Shown here piece by piece: positions 11,533 through 26,500 of a DNA stretch of 64,000 nucleotides. Every line of letters starts with the position of its first letter. The first letter of the stretch is position 1. The translations under genes and the position numbers were made by a program. The notes under the pieces were generated by a model, which was given only the letters and a program-made list of their open reading frames with translations, did no database searches and was not told where the DNA came from. Location: the NCBI GenBank assembly GCA_031761405.1, contig JASEVX010000011.1:64583217-64647216 (forward strand), written 5' to 3'. Origin of the DNA: Serripes groenlandicus (Eukaryota; Mollusca; Bivalvia; Cardiida; Cardiidae).

Positions 11533-14500
11533 GTAAGAATACACTAATGTTAAAAGTTCCCGTGTTCAAACGGTTTCGATTTATACTTTCATCCAACGAA
11601 CATTTATTTACCTTCCCAGATGCAGATGTATTTTGGCTCATTTTTCTAATAACTCATTTGTTATAGTCAACAAATTGTTAAAAACATTTCTTCATAAAAG
11701 TAACGAACAAAATTTATTTGGGCCGCGCCAAGCGATTTAGGGTCATAATGACACTCTGCCTATTTGCATAATAAAAAAAGTGGGGCTTCAATTTTTTTGT
11801 TAGTAGGTGCATTTAGGTATACAGTCCAACCTTTGTATAAAGACCACCAATGGGAAGAGAACAAGCTGGTCTTTGTTTACAGGTGGTCTTTAATTGCAGG
11901 GTCATTTATTCATTAAATGAGTAAAGTGGGAAATAAAGTGTGGTCGCTCTAGACAGTGAATTTCTATACAAAGGAGGTCATTAACACGAATGTACAGACT
12001 CGCCCTGAGTATTCAATGTACGCATATGCTAGATGCGACTCGTCTTATGCTTGCATTAGTTTCAACTTATTTATTTGACACACTTGATTTCATCTTATAT
12101 TAATCAAGCTCGATGTCTACTTCCTGGAGACTTAACCAGTACACGCGCCGTTTGTGTGGATAAATCCCAAAGTCTGAACCCGCTCATCACGGGACTCTAA
12201 CCCGGGCCCTTTGGTAGGAGAGGCCGACGTTCTACCTCTGCACCACTGTGTTACATGCTTGCATTATAAACACATATGAACAGGCGCACATATACTGCTT
12301 AGTTAAATCCTTTCCCACATACAACAAAAAGCAGCAGAAAATTATGAAAAGATAACATTATGGAAAACTTCTATGAACGAATGTGTTATTTTTGAATAGA
12401 GTTGAACACATTGAGGCAAAAGGAGAAACATCTCATAATGAGCATTTTCTCCTTTTTATACGACCGTTTCTTAAAAACGGTACGTATTATGGTATGGTCA
12501 TGTCCCTCCCTCCGTCCGTCCGTTCGGGTTTTCCGCACATACTTAATTCACACCACTCTCTCACTTGAATCGAACCCGGGACCCTTTGATCATGAGACGG
12601 GCAGTTTACTCATAAGCCACTGTGTCTCAAGATACGATTTGCAGCATATATAATTATTCAAACATGTTTCTATAACGTGGTTCATGTGTTTCTGTTTCAG
12701 TCCTATGGTGCAAGGTTGCTGACAATCAATGACTATTCAGAACATAAGTTTATATCTGATTGGCTGACACGGAATGATGTGGTCTTGTAAGTTTTCAATT
12801 TTTCGTATATGCTTTGTATGTTTATTTATACGAAGTTTAACGCTGCTTTCTACATATTTTTCCACTTATATTACGGCGTTCCCTGTGTAAGTTGTCAGTT
12901 CCATTGCACCAATTATCCTAACACCAGCGGATAAGTCGAAATGCTAAGCCACAAATCCAGAGCGCTAGGGAGGGAAAGCTATACCTACCATTTTTTAAAT
13001 ATTTGGAATGACACGGCCGGAGATCGAAGCCACGCCCTCCCTCACCCGAGGCTGAGGTTGTATTATTCGTATTTGTAGAAATAATCCCCATATACTTTAC
13101 TATCTACTACATGTACATAGGAACATCGTCTGGCGGAATTGGATTCTTTTTGCATCTTCTCTATGGTATTTCCCAGGTATAGACGCTTTCTGACGCCTCT
13201 GCAGCAGACGACTTTTGAAATCATGTTTTCATATGGTCCTCTTGGTTTACATGCGGTATGCGCGTAAATGGCAAACTTTCACCACATTGTTTACAAAAGC
13301 CGTCGGCTACTAAAGTTTTAGATTGTCGTCTATATCAGGCACACGTTGTTATATTTCAGACGATATGGTTAACATGCGGTATGTGCGTGAATGGCCAGCA
13401 TTTCTCATAATTTTATTTCAAAAGCCTTCTGATAGCAAAAGGTAAAAATGGCGTCAGTATCTGTTAATCCTTTCCCACATACAACAACTCTGCAGCAGAA
13501 GACTTTGAAAACATTTGGATAAAACTATGGAAAAGCTCTTTGAAAAAAATATAAGTTTAAGAATAAAGTTGAAAACATTATGACAAAAGGGGGATTGCTT
13601 ATGATGATCAATTTCTCCTTTTTTGACAATGTTTTCAAAAGTGTTCTGCTGCAAATGCATCATCTGAAAGCGTCTGTATGTGGGGAAAGGTTAACGGTAT
13701 GAGAATTGTTATTCTGTTCCAGTCGATCTACCTGGTTTACCAGCGGTATGTACGTGAACGACAAGCTGATCTGGGACGGGGATCTTAGCAATGACTACGT
13801 CGACAACAACTGGATTACCCCACCCATCTCTAGTTCTATCTACACCAAACTCTCCTACCAGTACAGTGGTATGTACGGCATGCTTACAATAAAAGTCCCC
13901 TTATCAATCTGGATTACCCCACCCATCTCTAGTTCTATCTACACCAAACTCTCCTACCAGTACAGTGGTATGTACGGCATGCTTACAATAAAAGTCCCCT
14001 TATCAATCTGGATTACCCCACCCATCTCTAGTTCTATCTACACCAAACTCTCCTACCAGTACAGTGGTATGTACGGCATGCTTACAATAAAAGTCCTCTT
14101 ATCAATCTGGATTACCCCACCCGTCTCTAGTTCTATCTACACCAAACTCTCCTACCAGTACAGCGGTACGTACGGCATGCTGACTTATCTTCCATTAAAC
14201 TCCCATTATCAATCAGAATTTCGTGTTATTGGTTTCAACTTTATTTCGGTTATATCACTGCGAAACTTCACTTATTAATGCTACCAGTACTAGGCTACGA
14301 AATGTGCCTTTCCAAAGGGCATTCCGCAATGACCAACACGACTGGCGATCAAGCCGGGACGCCCAGTTCCAAACTACTCTATTTACTCGGCCACGGCGGA
14401 TTTCTCACGATTTTGTAACAGAACAGGATTATATAACCACCCAAAACACTTATCTCTGAGTATTGCTTAGTCCTTTTAACCTAGCATATATACACACTGC

Positions 14501-17500
14501 GTTAATACCTATATTTATGTAAATTCTTATCTCATTTAATAACAAATCATCTCAAACACTTTCTGACTTATTGTAAACTACACTTGTTAAGTAAACTGAC
14601 GTTCTAATGTATTCATCATGCGACAGTTCAGTTTACACGAACTATAACGTAGAGTGTTGTACATTGGGTCGCTGGATTATATGAACGGTCACGAAAGAGA
14701 ATTATTTTTTAAAATGTGTATGTAGTGATCTAAATATTGGATTCAAATGTCCGTCTTTAATTAACCCTTTCTCACATACAACAATTCTGCAGGATTTTAT
14801 TGGATCTTGACACAAATATAAAAATCATTTTGAAATGAAAGTAATATTTTGTAAAAGAATTGAACAGATTGTGGCAAAAAGAAGAAATTGCTCATTATGA
14901 ACACTTTCTACTTTTGCCATGATGCTTTCAAAATCGTTTCTTGCATATGCGTCAAATGTGTCTTCGAGTGGGACAGGGTTAAATTTTATACTATGCATTA
15001 ATACACAGTGCTGCAAATACTATGAGTGATAGGTTAAATACGTATGATCTGTCCATATTAACGACCATAATTATGTATCAGTTTCAATTACGATATCAAC
15101 ATATTTGTAGATATGCCCATGAACACAGGGTATGGCTGGAAGTTAGCTGCACAGAGTCACCCTGCGAACTATATATGTGAGATACCACAGACGGACGCAC
15201 ATCCCATAGGGATGGTCAACAGAGATTTCGGTAAATATGTGTCCTTGACCTTTACTTACCAAACATAATCCCATAGGGATTGTAAATAGATATTTCGGTA
15301 AATATGTGTCCTTGACCTTTACTTACCAAACATATTCCCATATGGATGGTAACTGAAATTGCGGTAAATATGTGTCCTTGACCTTTACTTACCAAACATA
15401 TTCCCATAGGGATGGTAACCCGAAACTTTGGTAAATATGTGTCCCTGACCTTTACTTAACGTACATAATGCAGTAAGGATGGTAACCAGAGATTTCGGTA
15501 AATATGTGTTCTTGACCTTTACCTACCAAACATATTCCCATAGGAATGGTGACCAGAGATTTCGGTAAATACGTGTCCCGTACCTTTACTTATCGTACGT
15601 ACTCCAATAAGGATGGTAACCAGAGATTTTGGTAAATTTGTGTCCTTGACCGTAACATATCAAACATATTCCCATAGGGATGGTGACCAGAGATTTCGGT
15701 AAATATGTGTCCTTGACCTTTACTTACCAAACATTATCCCATAGATATGGTAACCAGAGATTTCGGTAAATATGTGTCCTTGACAGTAACATACCAAACA
15801 TATTCCCATAGGGATCGTGACCAGAGATTTCGGTAAATATGTGTCCGTTTCGAGGTCGACTTGCTAGTACTACGAGTTCACTGTATGCGATATGTGTTCT
15901 TGTTCATGTTCCAAATGTCACGATACCTTCTTTTCGGGTATTGTACAACTTAAATACGAGATATACTTATATACATTGAACCCTTTCCCAACTGCAGACG
16001 CATTATGACGCACCGGAAGCCGACGACTTTTGAAAACATTGTGACAAAGCAATTTCGCCTTTTGTCACAATATTTCCAACCATTTTGCCAAGATGTATTC
16101 AAAGTCGTCTGCTTCAAATGTTGTTGTATGTGGGAAATGGTTAATGAATACATTCAGCCAAACATCATAGTACTAACAGAAAACCTATGCATTGCATCTA
16201 GACAATACATGATATGAGACGACCCGCGAGAAAACCAACATTATGGTCTCTACGTAATGTATCGACCCAGATCAGCCTGCTTAGTCCGCGCAGCCTAATC
16301 CGGGCGGACACTTTCCGTCTTAGGGGGATACATGTATAGAGTAATGATTCCTGAAATAGAAAATCTACAGGAGGCGAAAAGTGTCTGTCCGGGCAAGCCT
16401 GTGCGGCATGCTTAAGCTGATCCGGGTCGATAGTTTACGCAAAGTCCACATTGTTGGTTTTCTCATGGGACGGCTTAAATACTGCCTGCACATTGAGAAT
16501 GTATTTGCCCGCCTTATGACACAATAGTTGGAATGTACTAGTGAAGATATACATCTCATCACAGGTTACGGCATTGGCTTTATGAATCCGGAGACGTTGC
16601 CACACGGACCGGAAATGATTACGGAGCCAATCGGTGTGGTCGTGTTCGGGACGGGTCAAACAATTCACCTGGAATGTGATTCGCACGGAATACCGCTACC
16701 TCAATACGCCTGGTTTAAGGGCACCAGCAGCCCACTGGAGATCAAACCGGGATCCAACACAAGGTAAATGTGCTGATCAAATAAAATTAGTATTTGAAAG
16801 TATCGTTAAATTACGATTGATTGATTGATTTATTTGAATTTACCCTTTTCCACATAAAACAAATCATAAGTATACAACTTGAAAATATCAACTTAAAAAT
16901 GTCGAAAATGTCTCTTCATGCCATACTCATTAATGGATAGATTTGAAAACATTATGACAAAAGTAGAAATTGCTTATCATGAGTAATTCGTCCTTTTTGT
17001 CACAATGTTTTCAGCAGTCGTTTGCTGCATACAGGTCAAACAGCGTCTGTATGTGTGAACATGTTAAACCTCGTTTTCATCCATATTTCAGTTATAGCCA
17101 TGCATATCACGCTGGTCATATTAAACAATAACAACATATCAGCCGACCCACGAGAAAACCAACATTGTGGATCAGTTTAAGCATGCCACGCAGGCTAACC
17201 CGAACAGACACTTTACGCCTCCTGCGGATTTTCTGTTTAAGGAATCATTACTCTATACATCTATCCCCCTGAGACGGAATGTATCGGCCCGGACTAGCCT
17301 GCGCGGACTGCGCAGGCTGATCCGGGTCGATACATTACGCAGTGTCAATAATGTTGGTTTTCTCTTGGAACGGCTCATATTACCTGGTTCTCTCGCGCCA
17401 ATACTATACCCAACACTCTTCCCAGGCAACTGGCTTCCACCCCACACATGTTTAGAGGAAGTATAACATGCGGGTTTCTCTGCATGCACATCAAATTGTA

Positions 17501-20500
17501 AATCTTTATAGGCATCAAATTGACAAAATCAAGTAACTAATACTGTCCGTTCAAATTATACATTTGCTTATGTAATCTGATGTCGTATGTATGTTGCACT
17601 TAACCATTATGCGAACGTTTATATTGTCTGTACTGTTTTATTGTGACAATGCAACCTATTGTTCTGCTTTATACGACTTTAACCCATTCCAACCTACATC
17701 AAATCTGCAGCAGATGACTTCGAACACATTAAGGCAAAGAAGTGTAAGGCATTTATAAATAAAAGTATTATTATTGCATACAATAGCAAACATTGTGACA
17801 AAAGGGGAAATTGCTCATCATGAGCCATTTCTTCTTTTTGCACAATGTTTTAAACGTCGTCTCATGCAGATGATTAAAAATGCGACTGCATGTAGGAAAG
17901 GATTAAACAAAATGTCCGCATGCAGAACACTTCATTTGCCAACAAAGTACATGTACAATGTATGTTAAACCTATTGCATAGATACTTACCATTGCATTTA
18001 CAAGCGACGGTGATGACACCAAGGATATGAATTAAGCCAGATAAGGATAGAACAACATTATATATTGAACACTGTGACCCAAGTGTTATAAGTGTAAACA
18101 AACAGTTTAAGTTTAAGAATGGAATTTGTCTCTATTCGCCAATCAATTAAAACTGGTAATAGTGGCTCCCATACTAAGTGATCGGGATTGCAGGGGCGTA
18201 GCTCCCTTTAGGCACTGTAGGGACGTGCCTACACATTTTTTCTAAAAATGCCCCAAAATGCAGCTGCGGCGATACACATCTGCTGCGTAAAGTAGAGACA
18301 AGATCAGCCTGCGCCGTCCGCGCAGTCTGATCCGGCCGACACATTCCGTCTAAGGGGGGATAGATAGAGTAGTGATTCCCGAAACAGAAAATCCACAGGA
18401 GGCGAAAAGTGTATATCCGGTTACGCCTGTGTGGTATGCTTAGGCTGATCCGGGTCGATACTTTTCGCATAGTCTACAATGTTGATTTCCGCACGCGACG
18501 GCCTACACATTGATTATTGCCAAGCTACGCCCCTGGATTGTGTGTGTAGCATTAAGACTGATGCATCGGTGTCAGGATATACACTACCGGTAGTACTGGT
18601 AGACACCAAGAACACGCCGTGATATAACCGAAATACTGTTGAAAGCGACAAATATCAACAAATAATCATTCATAGAATGTTTCAAGAAAATTCTGTTAAG
18701 CAGTATCCATTTGAATCTTTTAGCATTGAAGCACAGCCAGGCTACACGAATATAAAAAGTTTATTCTGTGCAAAGAATTTGTGCTTAAAAATATCTGATT
18801 TGTCTGAAGCAAATTGTCAAATTTGATTAATCAGAAGTACTAGTATTATATAGAGCATAACGTTTTTAAACAGAGAGAAAGCTTAGGTTTTCTCTCACGG
18901 AACACCGCTTCTACACTCTTAATTGGGGGTTACCGGCGTTCTCAACATTATTTATGTTATATCACGACGACAAAACACTTAATCATAGTCCTTGGGTAAC
19001 CAAACCGGTACTGGGCTAGGAAATGTGCCTTGCACTCAACAATTACCACCGCGATTGGACATCGAACCCATGAAGCCCGGTTTCAAATACATACGCATAT
19101 CATAAGTTCTTGGCGGATTCCTCATTAGTCGCCGGGCAGAAGCCCGCGACTTCTATTTTTAATAGGTTTTCGGAAATGACATGGGAGGGGGGATTATTAT
19201 TAGAAAGAAACACATTTAGATGTCTTGAACATATTACAATTGTGTTTGTTTAAAAACACTAAGTAATGACACATCTAAAATGAAATAAATATTCCGATGA
19301 TTTAGGTATTTTCAGTTTCTTTATTTTGACTCGCATTTATATTTTTTTGTTTTATTTACGAAGACAAAACAGTCCCTATTAGCTAGACTGGTATACTTTA
19401 TTTTACACTATATACTACATGTTATCAAATTGCGATAACTACAAACCTTTACGTCGCACAGTCTAACATTTGTTTACATACTCGCGAATACCAACTGCGT
19501 AGATCAATCTCCTTTGCAGAGAGCCGCTCTTTACACTCACTTACAAATAGTAAATCATAGGTGATTTAAAATGTTCATTTGGTTCGAAACAAATGAAGAA
19601 AAGAACAAACCGAGATAAAACTGGTTTTAATAGAAAAATTACTTTGAACGAACACTCTCTGCCTATAATGAGAGTTTCAAGAACGACACCTCTGCGAATA
19701 AGAAAGAATCGGGTCTTTCGTACAAAATTATTTCGTCCTTGACAATTTTAAATGTGTCATTTAATTCCCTAAAGGCATATTGCTTCCGATCTGCATATTG
19801 TTATGCATCATTGACACAAGGGCGCTCATCATAATATAATTTTAAAACATGAGTAGTTTGTTATTTTCATTATAAAAAAGGAAGGAAATAATTAAAATAA
19901 ATTAACATGTTGTAGGGCTCAGTTTATGTTCGAAATTAAGTTTAAATTATACAACAATTTCAATGAGATTTAACTGTTTAGTTGATATTATATTTCGAAT
20001 GTGGTCTAATTTATAAATATTGGACTACATTTCAACATTTGTTAAAGTATGATATAATTAGGATGCCAAGCTAATATCATTTTGAGAAAAAGAGAAAACT
20101 CATGTCTTCAGCGATTTAACCCTTATCTCATTGTTTTAAAAGTAGATTGCTGCAAAGGTGTCCACTGTTGACTTTAATAGAGGAAAGGTAAAATGACGTG
20201 CTATTGCATGCAAATCCTAAATTGTCTGTTTTGTGGTTTTATTGAAAAATAATAAAATTCAAATATTCTGACAAACATCTTGAAAAGTGTATGTGGAATT
20301 CACAAATCTTATAATCATTCCTTAATGAAAGCACTGTAATTAGGTGGTTGAGTGTATGGTCAACCTACTTTGGAATGGAGATTGATCATAAACAATGAAA
20401 GGCTTCAATTATCATTCACTTCGTTAACAAAACAATGCAAGTTATGATACATTTTCACTTGACCCCACCCCTGATGTTCCAATATGCCCCTCAGTTGATA

Positions 20501-23500
20501 ACTGTTTATTCAACTACTATACTATTAGTGTTATGCATAACTGCACTATGGATATTCGGCGACATTGATGCGTTGCATCAACTTTCTCTTGTACACTCTT
20601 TAACAGGTACACGTTAAGCGGCGGCAGGCTCACTATCCAGACACCGTCGGAGAACGAAGACGGGGGATTTTACCGATGTTACACCTACAACGACTTTGGT
20701 GGAATATTCAGTACCACAGTACAGGTCGTGTTTGGATGTACGTAATTTTACACTTTCCCCATAAAGACGTTGTCTGACACCTCAAAACGAGCAATTTCTC
20801 CTTTTGCCACAATGTTTTCCACTTTTAGTCATAGGATATTCAGTCAATTATAGAGATTTTCTACTTTTTGATAATATATGTTCAAAGTTGTCTGATGCAG
20901 ATTTGTTTTATGTTTGAAATGGTTAATAAACTTGTTCCTCGTTGAACATACATATATGACAATGGTTAGAGGTTTTGAATATCTCCCTTATATTTAATTG
21001 CACGTACGTCAACCAATCAAATTTAATGTTACAGATAACGTTTGGTGTTGTTTCAAACAGTCTAAAATGTCAAACATTAGCGATGATTTTTAATTTTCGT
21101 TTCAAAGAGATTTAACATGTTTAGAAAAAAATAACAACAGTTAGATTAAACCTGCCCAGTGTTCGTGAATAAGGAGCGCTTTGAATGAATACGCTATCGG
21201 TTCTACCCTGGGGGTATAGAACGTCTCGTCTGAAGTCCCTAATTATTTACTCCCATTTGTTCATGTAATATAGGGTTAGTTTTGGTTGTGTTCTCATGAC
21301 AGAGACCAATTCTTGTTTATAGTCTTTATTTTTCCATATCATGTCATTACATTCTCAAGTTATGTTCCTTAATTTGTGGATTGAATGATTCGTATTTCAT
21401 ACACTCACTTTCTACACTCTTTCCGTGTTTCTGGTAAAACTGTTCGCCAATAATGATTTCGACATTGATAAAACTCGATAGATCTTCTACTTTCAAAGAC
21501 AAAAGTATTGAGTAAATCAGCTCTCTAATTGAATTACCAAAGTGTGTTTTCAACGAGTATTATTCAACTAGTCACTACGAAAGTGACCCTATAACTCAAG
21601 AGCGGCGTCAACCGATTTCGGTTCACTTCATATTGGCGAATAGTGGAGATTCAGATGAGCCTGTTCATCGACGCTGTCTCGCCAGATCCGTCACAATCCG
21701 TCAACATGTAACATAGTCCTGCAAGCATATTTTGAGAAACAGACTGATCGAGTAGTCACACTAGTAATACGTCATTATTACTTTTAACAATGCCAAACCG
21801 GAAAGTTAATAAAAGCCCAAATATCCAGTCCCGGCTTTCCCACGTACAGACGCTTTCTAACGTCTCTGCAGACGTCACATTTTAAAAACATGGCGACAAA
21901 ACGAAAAATATTGAGCAATTTCTCCTTTGGTCAAATTGTGATATCTTACTAGCTCTTTTCAATAATTGTAATTGAAATATTGGATACCAGCAAAATACTG
22001 ACTTTAACTCTTTCCCGCAAAGCACAAATCTGCAGCTGACTACTTGACTACTTTGAAAACATTTTGTAAGTACAATGGAAACGCTAACATACCGTGCTTA
22101 TATATTGTGCCGTGATACGCACTCAGTACACCTGTATAAGTCGTGTTTATATGTCGTTATTTATCTTCAGATTTACACTCGTTTCCCCCGGTAAAGCCAG
22201 ATGACCAGTGGGGTACAGAGTTTGAAGGAGTCCGAATAAGCTGTCTGGGACCAGCGTATAGTCCCGGTAAATATAATGCTGTGTGTGCATTGGTCTGGTA
22301 TCCGGTGTTCTATAGTAAATAAGTACGGCTGGTATGAACCAAAAATGGCGACTAGACTGGTATCCGGCGTTCTTTATTAAATTAGTACGTCTGTCAGGAA
22401 CCAACAATAGCGCAATGATTGGCCACCTCTCTTTATTTATGGCTATGCATATAGTAAATTAGTAAATACACAACTGTTTTTCGTAAGCTCTACGGTGGAC
22501 CATTACAACTTGATGTTGGGTAGCAATGCATCAATATTATATAAAGAACCAAACTACATTCAGTGCTTGAATTGTTACCCGGTTGGTCCACGGAAAAGTT
22601 TGTCTCTATATAAAGAAATTTGATTGCTGCGCAATTTCCAAAGGGTGATACCATTATTTGCGTTTGCCTGGCCCAAATGAAATGCTAGATGCAGGTTACT
22701 CCAGACTTAGTGACCATTAGTATTGAGTTACCTGCCCCTATCATTACAAAATATAGGGTCAGGCAGATGACGATGCCATTTTGAACGTTGTAGCAAGCAA
22801 ATAACTACAGAGAAAACATTTTCGTATGCCTAACCGGTTCAACATTCCAACCTTCGAAAAAATAGTTTGCTTCGTTTATGAATGCTGTTTCAAACAAGAC
22901 GTGTTAATTTACTATAGAATGCCGGGTACGAGACCAAGTGTGTATTACCACTTTTTATAAACAATGTTATCCTTATACTAATTTACATTTAAACTATAAT
23001 GTGTAAAATACACATACTAATGCGGCTGAATTGGAAACATGTAAGAGTGTTTTAGGACTTCATTTTTGAAAGATACGGAACGAATACGATTGAAATTGGT
23101 TTTGATCGCATGGTGTTTAACGCCACTTTCAATGGTGTTTCAGTTATATCACGACGTATTCTGGGTAATTTACCAGTACTTCCGGGTTTAGCAGACATTA
23201 TGCTCTCCCCGCAATATTGGATGCCAAGGAGGGAAACAAATGCTACCATTGTTAAAGTTTTTCGAATGACATTAAAGTATCTGGTATGTCCCGGGCAGTA
23301 TTCAAGCATAAGTATTCTAGTCCGCATCGGTGGTGTAGTGGTAGAGCGTCCATCTCGGGTACAGAAGGTCACGGGTTCGGTCTGCGGCCGGGTCTTTCGA
23401 AATACTTTTAAAACGTTAGTTATAGTTTTCCATCCGTGGTACTCAGGATTGCTTGGTTACCATTACGACTAACTCGCTGATCTTAGGATAACTGGACCAG

Positions 23501-26500
23501 TAATGCTGGAAACTTATCCAGGAAACGCCTTGATATAATTGAAACAATTGTTGAATACGCTGTAAAACACCGAATAAACAAAACATAACATTATATTCGT
23601 ATTATTATTGATTGACAGCTGTAAAGTACGCGTGGTTCAAGAACCATGACACACACAACCACGTGTTCTCATCTCACCCCTACCATTTTGTTTCCCAATC
23701 CGGGTATCTCTACTTCTCCGAGGTTCAGTTTACGGACGATCGAACCTACTACTGTGTGGTGACGCTGGATAACCCGGACAACATGGTGGCCGACAGCTCA
23801 CTGGCTCCAAGTAAAGTTAGTCTTGGGTGTAAACTACGGATCAGAAATGGAAGTAAGTAACAGATTGCAGCCGCTAATTACGAAAACCGACATTTTAGAC
23901 TTTGCCCCACAGTCTGATCAGGATCTTTTCTGTTCACGATGAACCAGTGTTTTCAATTCTTGTAAGTGATTACACTTTCATTCATGTTTAGAGATATTAC
24001 GTATGTTTTGCATAGTGGTTTTCACAGTCGTCTGCTGCAGTTTTGAAGTATGTGGGAAAGGGTAAAATCCGGGCAGTACAAGTATGTTTTTTTTATCGCA
24101 ATTACCATTGATTTATTCAACATTTCAAAACATAACAAATATCTTGATTAAACAAAAGTTTGCAGTAAAAATATTTTGAACAACAATTAAAATAGAGGAA
24201 TACTAGTAGTTCAACACGAACAAGGTTTCGTTTTCCTTCAATGTTTACAATCCTTTTATTAAAATTGACAACATTTCACATGTAATTTCAATAATCCTTG
24301 AGAGTAATCAGATGTACCTAACATAAAAACTATTATGAGGTTGTCAGTTAAAAGTTGTAATTTGCTTGGTGGATTCGAATAAAAGCTGTATTTAGATTGG
24401 TGGATTCGGCTTCAGTTGTAATTTGCTTGGTGGATTCGGCTAAAAGTTGTTAATTGATTGGTAACTTCGGCTAAAAGCTGTTATTTGATTGGTGAATTCG
24501 GCTAAAAGCTGTTATTTGATAGGTGAATTCGGCTAAAAGCTGTTATTTGATTGGTGAATTCGGCTAAAAGCTGTTATTTGATAGGTGAATTCGGCTAACA
24601 GCTGTTATTTGATTGGTGAATTCGGCTAAAAGCTGTTATTTGATAGGTGAATTCGGCTAAAAGCTGTTATTTGATTGGTGAATTCGGCTAAAAGCTGTTA
24701 TTTGATAGGTGAATTCGGCTAAAAGCTGTTATTTGATTGGTGAATTCGGCTAAAAGCTGTTATTTGATAGGTGAATTCGGCTAAAAGCTGTTATTTAATT
24801 GGTGAATTCGCTTAACAGCCAGTTTTCTGTTCGGTGAACCGCCTCGGTGGTGTAGTGGTAGAGTGTCGTCCTCTGGTGCGGGAGGGCGTTGATTCGATCC
24901 CCGGGTCATATCACATGGTAGTAATGGATGGCATCCTTGGCGGTTAGCATTACGACTGAATGGCTAATGCCAGGATCATGGATCAGTAGTACTGGTAAAA
25001 AACAAAGGAAAAGCCGTGATATAACTGAACAATTGTTGAAAGCGGCCTAAAACACACAAAAAACACACAATATGTTAGGTTATTCTGAATACACCCAAGA
25101 CGTAGTTACTCAGTTATTAACAAACCTATTTAAACATCCGATAAAGTAAACGGTTATATATTTACGATTGTTTTTGTTTTTATTTTACAGAAAATGATGG
25201 TAATTACGGCCCCATCATATATACACACGTCTTTCCAACGCCTGCGTTAATGGGATCGACCATTAGAATGGAGTGTATAGCATATGGCTCGTAAGATGAT
25301 ATTAAATATATATATATGTAAATACATAGGATCATAATATATAAATACATAGGATCATAAGATATAAATACATAGGATCATAAGATATAAATACATAGGA
25401 TCGTAATATATAAATACATAGGATCATAAGATATAAATACATATGATCTATGATATAAATACATAGGATTGTAATATTATCTTAAATATATATATATAAA
25501 TACATAGGATCGTAAGATATTCTGTGTTGTAGAGATAACTAAGACATCACTATCGCAAGAGAGGGTCGTACGATATTCTCTTAGATAAATATAAAAGCAA
25601 AGATCGGTAACGTGTTCTTTGTGTGATAGATAGAGACAGATGATCGTAAGATATTCTGTGTTGCTAAGATGAAAACAAAGAATCATGCAATGTTTGTTGG
25701 AGAGATAAATATAAATGATCGAGAGATGTTCTTCGTTGTAGTGATAAATACAAATGATCAAGAAATGTTCTTCGTTAAAGCGATTAATGCATCCATGTAT
25801 ATATATAATATTATTTCGTATTTTAACAATTCACTTAACGAAATATTTCAAAAATAATAATTTAATTTTACGAAATCATCATATTTTTTATAAAGATTTA
25901 TTTTTATCAACGAAATACTTTTTCGTCGTTATAGTCTAATTACCACCATTTACTTATTCTTCACGCAGGTTACCATTAAGCTACAAGTGGCGCAGAGAAG
26001 ACGGTCGACCGTTTGTTAAAGGTACACGGGCGGAGGCTCGGTCCCGCGTCCTCACCATACCAAATGCTCCACTAGAGGCTGAAGGGAACTATATATGTAC
26101 TGTGAACAGACCGGGCGCTTCTAGATCCACAACGATCATTCTCGTTCTGGAAGGTATTTTTCTGTAGTATGTGTTTGTTTGTGTGGTGATTTTACGCCAC
26201 ATTTAATAGTGTTTCAGATAAATATTACGGTGTTTTCTGGGTATGGGTATTGCTGGAACACTTGTCTTGACACCAGTACATCCGTCATATTTCTATTCCC
26301 GAAATCCTGAGCGCCAATGAGAAAAAGCCACTACTATCATGTTTGAAGTCTTTGGTATGTACAGACCGGAGATCAAACCATGGTATTCTGCTCTTGACGC
26401 AGCCTTTCTAACCACTTCACAACCGAGGCGACTTTCTGTTGTAGATAGATCTGATGTTATTTACTATAAGCCGGGTGTCAAACCGGGACGGTCATGGTGG

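Noticed and set aside
11165..11536. 123-codon open frame ending VVQAAGYSTNPYVTN
   Set aside because: It overlaps exon 1 in the wrong phase. The phase that starts CPSGWVQYQ fits the lectin fold and joins exon 2 in frame.
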